DNA from: an uncultured Halieaceae bacterium
GTDB lineage: Bacteria; Pseudomonadota; Gammaproteobacteria; Pseudomonadales; Halieaceae
Direction: 5' to 3'
Assembly (NCBI GenBank): GCA_913056165.1
Contig: CAJXMD010000004.1
Coordinates: 1-64,000 of the forward strand
DNA length: 64,000 nt
The notes below the pieces were generated by a model, which did not search any database, had not been told where the DNA came from, and saw nothing but the letters and a program-made list of their open reading frames with translations. A program made the translations under genes and the position numbers. Positions 39,750-49,066 of this stretch are shown here, one piece after another. Every line of letters begins with the position of its first letter. Position 1 is the first letter of the stretch.

Positions 39750-39978
39750 TTCGCGACGCTATCAGCGGAGCGAGATGGAATTGGGTAGATCAACCCAGAC
39801 ATCACGTACGCTGTATCTAGGCCATTAAGTGAGTAGCTGGGCCGGATAGCCCACCTCAGCCGGAAAATGGCGTCTGGCGAGGGCTTTTTCACCTAGCACA
39901 ACGATCTAAACCAAACGGACTACGGCAATCGGGGTTGCCTGTCCTTGCTTGTAATTTGGCTCCAAGCTATCCTGTAAA

Positions 39979-39999
39979 CATTAGTGGTGAAATGTTTTT
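39979..39999 (+). promoter_or_regulatory. Shared palindromic operator, site 7 (CATTAGT-GG-TGAAATG + T5)
   Basis: 11/14 to consensus with one perfect half-site; upstream of the TonB receptor gene at 40132. Confidence 0.55.
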
Positions 40000-40131
40000 C
40001 AGCATGGCCGGCTAGCCCCGTGCAAGCTATGCGGTGCCACACTAATGAGCGTTACCAAAATGAATGAAGACACATGGGCCAGTGCAAAGCCAAAAGATTA
40101 ATAAGAGTAAAATTAACTTCAGGGACATCTC

Positions 40132-42519
40132 ATGATTAAACTACCCCATCAAAAATTCAGAAAAACTGCTCTTGCTACAGCTCTAGCGACTGCGTCGTTT
40201 TCCGTGCCAACACTGACGGTAGCTCAGGAATCCGCAATGCTCGAGGAGGTGATTGTCACTGCTCGAAAGCGCGCAGAAAACCTCCAAGAAGTCCCATTTA
40301 GCGTCTCAGCATTCACAGGCGATCAATTGCGCGATGCTCAAATTGACAACATGGTTGAGGTCGGTCGCCTCAGCCCTAACGTTCAAATCAATGAAACCAA
40401 CTCACTGGGCAGCGGGTCCTTAACCGTGTACATACGGGGTATTGGTGCGAACCCCAGCTATGAACAAGGGGTGGGGCTGTACGTGGACGATGTTTATCAC
40501 CCACGCCAGACCGGTGCGCTGATGGAACTGTATGACGTTGAGCGCATTGAAATACTGAAAGGCCCACAGGGGAACTTATACGGACGCAATACAATTGGCG
40601 GCGCCATCAAATATATCACCCGCGATCCGAGTGAGGAGTTCGAGGGAAGCTTGGAGCTCAAGTATGGAGACGAAAGCTACACCCGTCTGAAAGGCAGCAT
40701 ATCGGGCCCGTTAACCGACACGTTGGGTGGGACCTTTGCGTTTTCGCGATCAACTCGCGACGGCTGGCAAATGAATGAAGCCACGGGGCAAGAGTATTGG
40801 GACTTGGATACCGCCTCATACAGAGGTGCGTTGCTATGGGCGCCCACAGACAACTTCAAAGTCAAATTTACCGCTGAATACGTTGACGATCAGTCACTGC
40901 CTTATGTGCCGCAACGAGTCTCACTGAATGAGGGAACACTGAATATTTTGTCGTTAATCACAACCACGGCAAACCAGATCTTCTTCCCCGGCGCCGCGCC
41001 CAATGCGGAGCCCCATGACCTAGCAATGCCGACGGATGAGGACACCTTCCGCAGCAGCTTTGATGCAGGCTTCAAACAGCGTTTTCTAGAGCTCAACAAC
41101 TACGCACTGACCGCGAGCTGGGACATTAATGACCAGCTCACCCTCAAGTCGGTTACTGCACAGCGCGAGACGAGCGCCACTCAGCCCTATGATCATGACG
41201 TGAGCACCCAGCAGTGGATTGATACTTTGCGTAGCGATATCGACACCACGGACTTTAGCCAAGAGTTTCAACTTAACTACACCAGCGAAAACGTCGCTGC
41301 TGTAGTGGGTTACTACTATTTGGATGGCGACTATGATCAAGGCAGCGCCTTCACACCACAAACACCTTATCTCAGAGGCACTACAAACCAGTCCAAAGAC
41401 ACCTATTACCAGAAGCGAACGCTCAGTTCCCACTCTGTGTATGGGAACGTCGATTGGAATGTGACTGAGAAATTCCAGCTTTCCTTAGGTGCACGCTGGA
41501 CGGAAGATGAAATTGAGGAAGAATCAAAATCATGGACAACCAATGGCTACTACCCGTTGGCCATCACGCAATTTACAGGGCCATTGCCACTGGCGATTGC
41601 GCCGGGTGCAGAAGCTGCTGTGGAGGGCATTTTCCCCTACGTTGGCGGTATGTGGATCACTCCTTACACTCGCTACTTTGAGCTAACCGTGCCCGAAGAC
41701 ACCTATGGCAAGGACACATTCGATGAAATCACAACGACGGTGCGCGCCAAGTATCAAATCAGCGACAACTTGATGGTCTACGCAGGTTATGCTGAAGGGT
41801 TCAAGGCCGGTGGTTTTAACCGGAACTCCGCCATCGCAAACCGCTTCGAACCAGAAACCGTGAATACCTATTCGGCTGGTTTTAAATCGACGCTGCTCGA
41901 TGGCACGTTGCGGTTTAATGCGGAATATTTCCACAACGAGTACGACGAGATGCAAACCCTCGCGGTGACATTGATAAATGGTGACCTGAGCAGCGTTACC
42001 CGCAACGTGGGTGCTGCAACCATTTCCGGGTTTGAAGTGGAGACCATGTGGCTGACACCGCTAGACGGCTTTATGCTAAGTGCAAACATTGGTTACTTGG
42101 ACAGCGAAATTGATCAACTTTTGCTTGATAACGCTGACGGTACTACCAGCAACGTAGCTGATACGCACGAACTTGGCTACGCGCCAGAGTTGACCGCCTC
42201 GATTCGCGCGATGTACAACACCGACGTCGGCAGTCTAGGTGAACTCACCTTCGCCGTGGATTACGCCTATCAAGATGATATGTATGTTGAGTCTCCGATT
42301 AACTTGGAAGACCCCTTAGACGCTTCTAAGTTTGCAAATGCATACGGCACTTGGAACGCCATGATCGCACTTGAGACTGAAAATTGGCGCTTTGCGGTAG
42401 AAGGTAAAAACTTGACTGACGAGCGAGAACTCGTGAGCGCCTTTGACATCTCTTTGATGACTGTCGGTGGTTATAACGCTCCACGTTTCTGGGCAGCATC
42501 GGCGGAGTACAAGTTCTAA
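40132..42519 (+). CDS. TonB-dependent receptor
   Basis: 795 aa; LEEVIVTARKRAENLQEVPFSVSAFTGDQLRDAQI; RIEILKGPQGNLYGRNTIGGAIKYIT; C-terminal FWAASAEYKF. Confidence 0.95.
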   Translation: MIKLPHQKFRKTALATALATASFSVPTLTVAQESAMLEEVIVTARKRAENLQEVPFSVSAFTGDQLRDAQIDNMVEVGRLSPNVQINETNSLGSGSLTVYIRGIGANPSYEQGVGLYVDDVYHPRQTGALMELYDVERIEILKGPQGNLYGRNTIGGAIKYITRDPSEEFEGSLELKYGDESYTRLKGSISGPLTDTLGGTFAFSRSTRDGWQMNEATGQEYWDLDTASYRGALLWAPTDNFKVKFTAEYVDDQSLPYVPQRVSLNEGTLNILSLITTTANQIFFPGAAPNAEPHDLAMPTDEDTFRSSFDAGFKQRFLELNNYALTASWDINDQLTLKSVTAQRETSATQPYDHDVSTQQWIDTLRSDIDTTDFSQEFQLNYTSENVAAVVGYYYLDGDYDQGSAFTPQTPYLRGTTNQSKDTYYQKRTLSSHSVYGNVDWNVTEKFQLSLGARWTEDEIEEESKSWTTNGYYPLAITQFTGPLPLAIAPGAEAAVEGIFPYVGGMWITPYTRYFELTVPEDTYGKDTFDEITTTVRAKYQISDNLMVYAGYAEGFKAGGFNRNSAIANRFEPETVNTYSAGFKSTLLDGTLRFNAEYFHNEYDEMQTLAVTLINGDLSSVTRNVGAATISGFEVETMWLTPLDGFMLSANIGYLDSEIDQLLLDNADGTTSNVADTHELGYAPELTASIRAMYNTDVGSLGELTFAVDYAYQDDMYVESPINLEDPLDASKFANAYGTWNAMIALETENWRFAVEGKNLTDERELVSAFDISLMTVGGYNAPRFWAASAEYKF

Positions 42520-42549
42520 GCCAGCATAATAGTTAAGGGCACAGTAAAA

Positions 42550-42580
42550 CCTCCATGGAACATCCATGGAGGTTTTTTTT
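42550..42580 (+). terminator. Rho-independent terminator
   Basis: CCTCCATGGA-ACA-TCCATGGAGG followed by TTTTTTTT; perfect 10-bp stem downstream of the TonB receptor. Confidence 0.95.
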
Positions 42581-42715
42581 CGCGATTTTAGTCTGCCAGG
42601 AAGCTCGAACCAATCCTGCATAAAGGATCTACGACTGTACCCCAACGATAGACCTAATCTCTCCCTTTAGAGCTGAGAGCCGGCAATCACAAGAGCATTC
42701 TGACAGACCGCACTC

Positions 42716-44596
42716 TCAGTTAGGTGAAAACCAAATCGCAGATGTGACCGCGCGCTCTTGATGGACAGCGGGTTGTGGAGGCTCTACCCCCAAGGATTTC
42801 GCATCGTAGGTTGACCATCGCGGCGTTGGTATCTCGATGACCCTTGCGTAATAAAACGCTTCTTGATCAGGATCAAAATCAGGGTCTGTCCATACGGCAG
42901 ATAACTGGGCTTCGCCTATGCTGTTGACATAGCTAGCCCTGCTGATATCAACGGTATTACCTAAAGCGGGTAAAACACCGTCGGCATCTAAAGCGCGATT
43001 CCCAGCCCAAGCCACATCAACGACTCGCTCCATCGATTTGCCTGCGGCTGTAACCCATCCTTTTATGATTTGAATTCGGTCGAGATTCGCGGTTTGCGGG
43101 TCACGAGCAGCCCAAACAGTAAAAGTGGGGGCACTGCCAGCCAGAGACGGAGGGAGAACGCCACCCATTGGCACTCCGTCCGCCTGTGCGATCTCTACCC
43201 ATTCGGGGCTATCTAGGATATCAGCTGAATAATTCCAGCCCCCAAAAAACCGGACCAAAATTCTTGGCCCCGAGGTGGCATACGTTTCCTTGCGCAACAT
43301 GGCATCGAACAAGGAGCCTCGGGTATTTTCCTCGGCCCAGACTGCGGCCAAACCACCACTCCCCCATGAAGGACCACCGGGTAAGTCCTGGGGCAGAAAC
43401 ATATTGGTGCGCAATCGGGTAGCTGCGCTGCCGTCAAGAATAGGCAATTTTCCGTGATAGCTGTCTTCCTCTACCGGAGAGCTGGCATTGTGGCCGTCGG
43501 AACTGCCAATGACACCGAATTTATATGGATTAAAGCCCTCGCTATGAGACATTTCGATTCCAGTACGCAGCGCATCCCTCGCATAGCTGCCTTTCGGTTC
43601 TGAAATATCCGCGTCCTGCGCCAATCTGATGTCAACAATTTCAAAATCAGCAAAGTCATCCTTCGGTGAGAGCTGTGGGTGCGTCTCCGATGACCCTTTT
43701 ACTTGAAATATTTCACTCAGTGGCTCGTTACGCATGCGCTCAGAGGCGTATGCAGCCGTCATAGCCGCGCCACCGAATGTAGCTGAACCATACATCCTGC
43801 CATTGCTGGCATTTCCATTATGGGGTATTGCAAATACGCTCGCGCCACTATTCCGCTGTCGCTCAAGCTCTGCCCACAAATCTTCAGGGTCGTTTGAATT
43901 CAGCGAGCTGTAGGGAACATCCGGGACGTTAGCGTCACGATAAATAACATTGCGATGAAGGTTGTCTTTGTCTGGCGCGGAGCTCCACTCATAGGCTATG
44001 AAAGCTGTAAATTCGCCTGGCAAGTTGTGAGCCTCAGCCGCATTTATCGTTTCCGCCCACGCGCCTCGCGTAGCACCCGTGCCATGCGTGGCCGCCACTT
44101 CCTCTAAGTCAAAGCCTGACACTGTCCTATACCACGCAAGCGTATTTAGCAGCTTGCCGTCATTACGAATGCGGTCACTAAAGCTTTTTTCATTAAGCGG
44201 TGTTGCAGGACTGGCGTCTCTAAGAACGCCTAAATACTCAGAGTGGTCCGTAACAGCTGCAAAATCGAGCGGACGCCGTAGTTTGATCCCATAACCACCA
44301 GCGTGGCGGATCTCACCGCCACGCGCAAACGTGTATGCGTCATTAGGTAAGGCACGAACCCCCATCAACCACGCGTCGGTGGAGTAGCTAGTATGAATAT
44401 GGAGATCGCCCCAATATAGATTGCCCTGGGGATTGAGCTCCGTAGTTGCTTTCTGCGGAATCGGTGCCGCATTCCTCGCATCAAATTCAGGGTGAATTCC
44501 GGGGTCTTCCACTGGACCACAACCAAACAATAACAGCGTGACACTGAATCCGACGAGTGATGTAACGCACGAGTGGAGGGAACTTGTATCGGTCAT
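42716..44596 (-). CDS. DUF3604 domain-containing lipoprotein
   Basis: 626 aa; lipobox LLLFGC; NLYWGDLHIHTSYSTDAWL...GGEIRHAGGYGIKLRRPLDFAAVTDHSEYLG. Confidence 0.88.
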   Translation of the reverse strand: MTDTSSLHSCVTSLVGFSVTLLLFGCGPVEDPGIHPEFDARNAAPIPQKATTELNPQGNLYWGDLHIHTSYSTDAWLMGVRALPNDAYTFARGGEIRHAGGYGIKLRRPLDFAAVTDHSEYLGVLRDASPATPLNEKSFSDRIRNDGKLLNTLAWYRTVSGFDLEEVAATHGTGATRGAWAETINAAEAHNLPGEFTAFIAYEWSSAPDKDNLHRNVIYRDANVPDVPYSSLNSNDPEDLWAELERQRNSGASVFAIPHNGNASNGRMYGSATFGGAAMTAAYASERMRNEPLSEIFQVKGSSETHPQLSPKDDFADFEIVDIRLAQDADISEPKGSYARDALRTGIEMSHSEGFNPYKFGVIGSSDGHNASSPVEEDSYHGKLPILDGSAATRLRTNMFLPQDLPGGPSWGSGGLAAVWAEENTRGSLFDAMLRKETYATSGPRILVRFFGGWNYSADILDSPEWVEIAQADGVPMGGVLPPSLAGSAPTFTVWAARDPQTANLDRIQIIKGWVTAAGKSMERVVDVAWAGNRALDADGVLPALGNTVDISRASYVNSIGEAQLSAVWTDPDFDPDQEAFYYARVIEIPTPRWSTYDAKSLGVEPPQPAVHQERAVTSAIWFSPN

Positions 44597-44629
44597 TCTT
44601 ATAACTCCGAAAGGTGTTCTCGAACAGTC

Positions 44630-45541
44630 TCAATCCTCCGCTAGTGACGTATAGGCTTTGACCATAACATCGCTTATTTCAGAGACTATTTGGGCTCTTG
44701 ATTTACCGATATTGTCCATGACATTTTGTTCATCGGATTCATGGGAGTAAGCGCGAGGTCCACTGCCAAATGACGCAAACAGTCGCTCTGCCACCTGCTC
44801 GGGCGTCTTCGGCGAATTGAGGTTACGCCCTGATTCGCCATCTTCTGAATCAAGTCGAGATTCACCCTGACTATTTATAAAATCTTTCATACGCGCCAAG
44901 AATTTTGGCGTAGCAGTGGCGCCAACTACGTAGGTGAATGCCTCTATACCGTGTTCTCCCAACTCATACCAAAGCCCTTCTCCCAATAGAATCTCATAGG
45001 ACTTTGCTGCGCCATAACTGACAAACCGCGCTATTCCCTGTTCTCCAGCCCTGGAGCCCACAAGGACAATTGCACCCCTACCACGCAAAATCATTGACTG
45101 AGATATGTGATGAGTTAGCGCCGTCGGGGTGGTGCAATTTACAACAATGTTGCGTTGGTGCTCGGCAAAGGAAATGTCGGTGAATACACCTTGAGGTTCG
45201 GCTGCCGCATTATAAATAAAGAGGCCTAGATCAATGGCATCCAGCACGCTGAAAATTTTAGGCCAACTGTCAACTTCAGCTAAATCAGCAACAATCCAGC
45301 GGACTTCGACACCATAATCTGCCGTCAGCCTCGCAGCTACCTGCTTCAACAGATGTTCCCTTCGGGCTAATAAAACAATGTTAAATCCACGTTTTGCAGC
45401 TTCCGTCGCAAACGCTGCCCCCAAACCTTCCGATGAGCCCGCTACAAAGGCCCATTCGCCATACTTCTCGGTCCATCGTGTTTCATGAAGCATCGTCATC
45501 GATAAGCCCCTAATCGACTCGTCGGCAACCCTAATGGGCAA
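44630..45541 (-). CDS. SDR family oxidoreductase (17beta-HSD12-like)
   Basis: WAFVAGSSEGLGAAFATEAAKRGFNIVLLARREHLL; YNAAAEPQG; YGAAKSYEILLGEGLWYEL; likely start MTMLHETRW. Confidence 0.85.
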   Translation of the reverse strand: MPIRVADESIRGLSMTMLHETRWTEKYGEWAFVAGSSEGLGAAFATEAAKRGFNIVLLARREHLLKQVAARLTADYGVEVRWIVADLAEVDSWPKIFSVLDAIDLGLFIYNAAAEPQGVFTDISFAEHQRNIVVNCTTPTALTHHISQSMILRGRGAIVLVGSRAGEQGIARFVSYGAAKSYEILLGEGLWYELGEHGIEAFTYVVGATATPKFLARMKDFINSQGESRLDSEDGESGRNLNSPKTPEQVAERLFASFGSGPRAYSHESDEQNVMDNIGKSRAQIVSEISDVMVKAYTSLAED

Positions 45542-45678
45542 GTTACTTAGTCATGTATAAAGCCCGGCATAAGCCACCTCACAAATACAGTGAGACAATA
45601 CAGAAAGCCATATCGCAGAGATAGAAAGCGACTTAGACGTTCAGCATTTAGTGCCAAACACCTACGCGGATAAGCGGG

Positions 45679-45972
45679 CTAGAACTCGAATTGGCTGGTA
45701 GCGTACGATGCCATGACCTCGCCACAGACTGGAAATATAACCTCAGCGTGAGCAGGATGTGACGCGTAAACTAAAAAGTCATCCTTGCTCGAAAACTCAG
45801 CAACCACTGCCAATCCGGCGTTACCCTCTAGCAACTCGAGATCAAGGCCGCATCGGAATGCTTTGACTTCTGAAATTAGTGCTGGCAGCTGTTCAAAGGC
45901 TTCCAGCACCTTTTGTTTTCGTACTGTGTCAGTGTCTTCTTTAAAATAAATCAAAGTAATGTGCTGAATCAT
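45679..45972 (-). CDS. Dabb (stress-responsive alpha/beta barrel) domain protein
   Basis: 97 aa; MIQHITLIYFKEDTDTVRKQKVLEAFEQLP...DDFLVYASHPAHAEV. Confidence 0.82.
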   Translation of the reverse strand: MIQHITLIYFKEDTDTVRKQKVLEAFEQLPALISEVKAFRCGLDLELLEGNAGLAVVAEFSSKDDFLVYASHPAHAEVIFPVCGEVMASYATSQFEF

Positions 45973-47168
45973 GCCCCTACCGCCTTTTTCTTCTTCGACG
46001 CCACTTCGTCTTCATGCTTTTGGATTGCGTCTTGGATCCCGCCCATATAGCTCTCCATGAATCGATCAGCATTTGACGACGCCCACTCCAGCGACGGCGT
46101 GCGATTATCATTGCAGTGTTGAAAATGTGGCATTACGTAGCGAGCAATTAGCTCGTAAGATTTCTTTGTGGCCTCGTAACTAGCAGCGTTATGTGCAAGT
46201 GATAAGAAAGCGCCAAAGCCGCCTGACTGCTCTTGTAGCTTCTTTATATGCTCGACCAAATCATCAGGCGTCCCAACCAAGCCAACACCAAAAGCACCTA
46301 GACCGCCACCACACCAGGTCTCGATTGCCTCATCTAAATCTTTGACTTGGGGGAACAAAGAACCGCCGAACTTGTGGAAATAATTGAACATGTCCATCAA
46401 GCCATATTCTAGATCGCGTCGAGCCTGCTCGCGCGTTTCTGCGATGTGAAAGGGCGCAACCACTCGCCACGTGCTGCGGTCGACCTTCTGACCGTACTCG
46501 TTGGCCTTAGATTCGCAAATACTCCAGCTATCAGCTAACGCTTCAAAACCCTTGGGACTCGACGCAGCCACTGACAGCATGCCTGCACCATATTGCCCGG
46601 CAAGCCGCGCACCTGATGGTGAGATTGCCGAGGCCACCACTACTTCAAGATCCTCCTGATACGGAAGGATGTGCATTCTCGCTTCACGTAATGTGAACCA
46701 GTCGGTCTCCGCCGTCACAGTTTCGCCATTCAATAATTTCACCAGGACATCCAACGACTCACCCATGCGGTCACGCAATCTAGCCGGGTCAACGCCCATC
46801 ATATAAGCATCGGCTATTAACTGGCCCGGGCCCACCCCGAATATGACTCGTCCCCGCGTCTGGTGATCGAGCTGCGCAATTCGGTCCGCCAGAATCAAAG
46901 GCTGATGGTAAGACAGGGAACTCACACCGGTAGCTAACTTAATTTGCTTGGTCCGCTCTGCCGCGGTAGCAATAAATACCTCTGGCGATGCGATGCACTC
47001 ATAAGCACCCGAATGATGCTCACCAATCCATGCTTCGTCATAATCCATCTCGTCCAGGAACTTGACCAGATCAAGGTCTCGCTCCAGAGCAAATGTTGGG
47101 CTGGTTCTGTTGTTATGAAAAGGCGCGAAAAACGCTCCAAACCGCATCTTTTTTGGTTTATACGTCAT
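45969..47168 (-). CDS. LLM class flavin-dependent oxidoreductase (luciferase-like monooxygenase)
   Basis: MRFGAFFAPFHNNRTSPTFALERDLDLVKFLDEMDYDEAWIGEHHSGAYECIASPEVFIATAAERTKQIKLATGVSSLSYHQPLILADRIAQLDHQTRGR; ORF to 47180, MTYKPKK start at 47168. Confidence 0.92.
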   Translation of the reverse strand: MTYKPKKMRFGAFFAPFHNNRTSPTFALERDLDLVKFLDEMDYDEAWIGEHHSGAYECIASPEVFIATAAERTKQIKLATGVSSLSYHQPLILADRIAQLDHQTRGRVIFGVGPGQLIADAYMMGVDPARLRDRMGESLDVLVKLLNGETVTAETDWFTLREARMHILPYQEDLEVVVASAISPSGARLAGQYGAGMLSVAASSPKGFEALADSWSICESKANEYGQKVDRSTWRVVAPFHIAETREQARRDLEYGLMDMFNYFHKFGGSLFPQVKDLDEAIETWCGGGLGAFGVGLVGTPDDLVEHIKKLQEQSGGFGAFLSLAHNAASYEATKKSYELIARYVMPHFQHCNDNRTPSLEWASSNADRFMESYMGGIQDAIQKHEDEVASKKKKAVGA

Positions 47169-47186
47169 GATGCTCTCCATCTAAAA

Positions 47187-47208
47187 CATATCATCTACAA
47201 TGTTTTTT
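47187..47208. promoter_or_regulatory. Shared palindromic operator, site 8 (AAAACATATCA-TC-TACAATGTTTTTT)
   Basis: 11/14 to consensus; A- and T-tracts on both flanks; 19 bp upstream of the LLM start. Confidence 0.55.
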
Positions 47209-47260
47209 ACTATATCTCCACAAGATGACTAACGCAAGCCTTGGGTGCAAAGAATTCAGC

Positions 47261-48934
47261 CTACTGATGACCACTTAAGTGGCCAGCGGCGACGTAGCCA
47301 AACGTCATAGCTGGGCCAAGTGTCGCTCCGGCACCCGGATAAGAGCGACCCATCGGAGACGCAGCGCTGTTACCAACTGCGTAAAGGCCGGCTATGGGGG
47401 TACGGCTATCATCGAGTACCTGTGCTGAGGCATTTGTTAGCAAGCCACCCTTGGTACCAATATCGCCAGGAAAAACCTCGATGCCGTAGTAAGGCGACTC
47501 AGCCAATTGGGCAAGACACGGATTCGGACCGAGCCGAACATCGCCATACAGGAGGTCATAACTGTCTTCTCCACGATGAAAATCCTGGTCGACACCAGAA
47601 TTGGCATAGCCATTAAATTGACCAACCGTAGACGATAGCGCAGCGCCATCTATACCAAGTTTTTGTCCCAATTCCAGCAACGTGCTGCCTGAAACTAATA
47701 ACTCATTTCGAACTTTTCTTGGTTGCATAAAGTCCATTCGCATTGCACTCGGCAGAAGTGGACCAAACGGATACTCTCGCCTATAACGGCTGTCAAAAAT
47801 CGCGTAACAGGGCAAGTTGTTTTCTTTGTACATAGCTTGAACAGCGGTTGTGTAGGCAACCGATTCATTCACAAACCGCTTACCCTCTTGATTAACAAGA
47901 ATACATCCCGGCATCGAGCGCTCGGTAAATAGCATGCGAGCACGATCCTCACCATCAATATTGATTGTCGGCCCCCACCACGCTTCATCCATTAAATGCG
48001 TAGCGGCACCCACTTTTTCTCCCGCACGAATAAGATCACCCGTGTTACCGGGATATGCAGCAGACCACCCAGAATCAGTAGGCCCAGGAAGGAATTTCGC
48101 ACGCATCGCGCTATTGTGCTCAAACCCTCCGGCCGCAATCACGACGCCACGTTTCGCTCTGATCCTTTTAATTTTGCCTTGCTGCTGTATTTCGACACCG
48201 GTAACACGTCCGTCATTAGTAATTAACTGTGAAACCGGGCTGTTTAGCCAGATTGGTATCTCACGATCGTCGAGGGAGTGGCGCAGGCGCGCAATCAGTG
48301 CATTCCCCATTACCAAGCGACGAGAGCGCCTGCCTTTGAGTCGTGCAGGAAGATCAGAAAAGTATTCGATAGCCAGTTTAAGAGCCACCTTCCACCAACC
48401 AGGTGCCTTGCTCAGAAGAACCGCACCTTCCTGATTGGTATAGCCCATCATGCCCATAACTCTGGTCTGTATATGCGGAAAGCCTAACGTTTCGAATGAC
48501 TTTCCTAAGTCGCGGGCATGGTAAGGCAGTGGATCAATTGAACGCCCCCCAGTACGAGACCCAGCCACATCCTGATAATAATCAGCATAGTAAATCATCG
48601 ACTCAAAGGCAGCGCGGGTGTCCTTTTCGAGGTAACGCAACATCTTGGGTCCCTCACGCACGAATGCCTCAATTACAGTTTGATCTACATCGTCACCCGC
48701 TAAAGCCAGGAGATACTCCATCGCATCTTCTGAACTATCTTTGATCCCAGCCTGGATCATCAAGTGGTTATTGGGGATCCAAAGCCCGCCACCAGAACTG
48801 GCAGATGTTCCTCCATAAAACTCGGTCTTTTCCACAACCAGCACGTTGCTTCCCAAGTCGTGTGCGCGGCACGCTGCTGTAAGGCCACCAGCACCGCTCC
48901 CCGCCACAATAACGTCGTACTCCCCATCCCACAT
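47261..48934 (-). CDS. FAD-dependent 3-ketosteroid dehydrogenase-like protein (KstD family)
   Basis: MWDGEYDVIVAGSGAGGLTAACRAHDLGSNVLVVEKTEFYGGTSASSGGGLWIPNN; C-terminal GLYAVGNSAASPMGRSYPGAGATLGPAMTFGYVAAGH. ORF start 48994 overlaps operator site 9, so M at 48934 is preferred. Confidence 0.88.
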   Translation of the reverse strand: MWDGEYDVIVAGSGAGGLTAACRAHDLGSNVLVVEKTEFYGGTSASSGGGLWIPNNHLMIQAGIKDSSEDAMEYLLALAGDDVDQTVIEAFVREGPKMLRYLEKDTRAAFESMIYYADYYQDVAGSRTGGRSIDPLPYHARDLGKSFETLGFPHIQTRVMGMMGYTNQEGAVLLSKAPGWWKVALKLAIEYFSDLPARLKGRRSRRLVMGNALIARLRHSLDDREIPIWLNSPVSQLITNDGRVTGVEIQQQGKIKRIRAKRGVVIAAGGFEHNSAMRAKFLPGPTDSGWSAAYPGNTGDLIRAGEKVGAATHLMDEAWWGPTINIDGEDRARMLFTERSMPGCILVNQEGKRFVNESVAYTTAVQAMYKENNLPCYAIFDSRYRREYPFGPLLPSAMRMDFMQPRKVRNELLVSGSTLLELGQKLGIDGAALSSTVGQFNGYANSGVDQDFHRGEDSYDLLYGDVRLGPNPCLAQLAESPYYGIEVFPGDIGTKGGLLTNASAQVLDDSRTPIAGLYAVGNSAASPMGRSYPGAGATLGPAMTFGYVAAGHLSGHQ

Positions 48935-48991
48935 AACTCTGTCCAAGCTCGTAATGTGTGCCAGTATTTTGATTTCAGGGTAGCATAAAAA

Positions 48992-49007
48992 CATTTCAGT
49001 TGTTATG
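48992..49007. promoter_or_regulatory. Shared palindromic operator, site 9 (CATTTCA-GT-TGTTATG)
   Basis: 12/14 to consensus; A-tract toward the kstD-like gene (-); lies between it and the PQQ dehydrogenase gene (+). Confidence 0.6.
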
Positions 49008-49066
49008 CTATATTTTGGTTATATACACCCACTAATCAAAACTCTTTTACGCGGGGCTACAATCAG

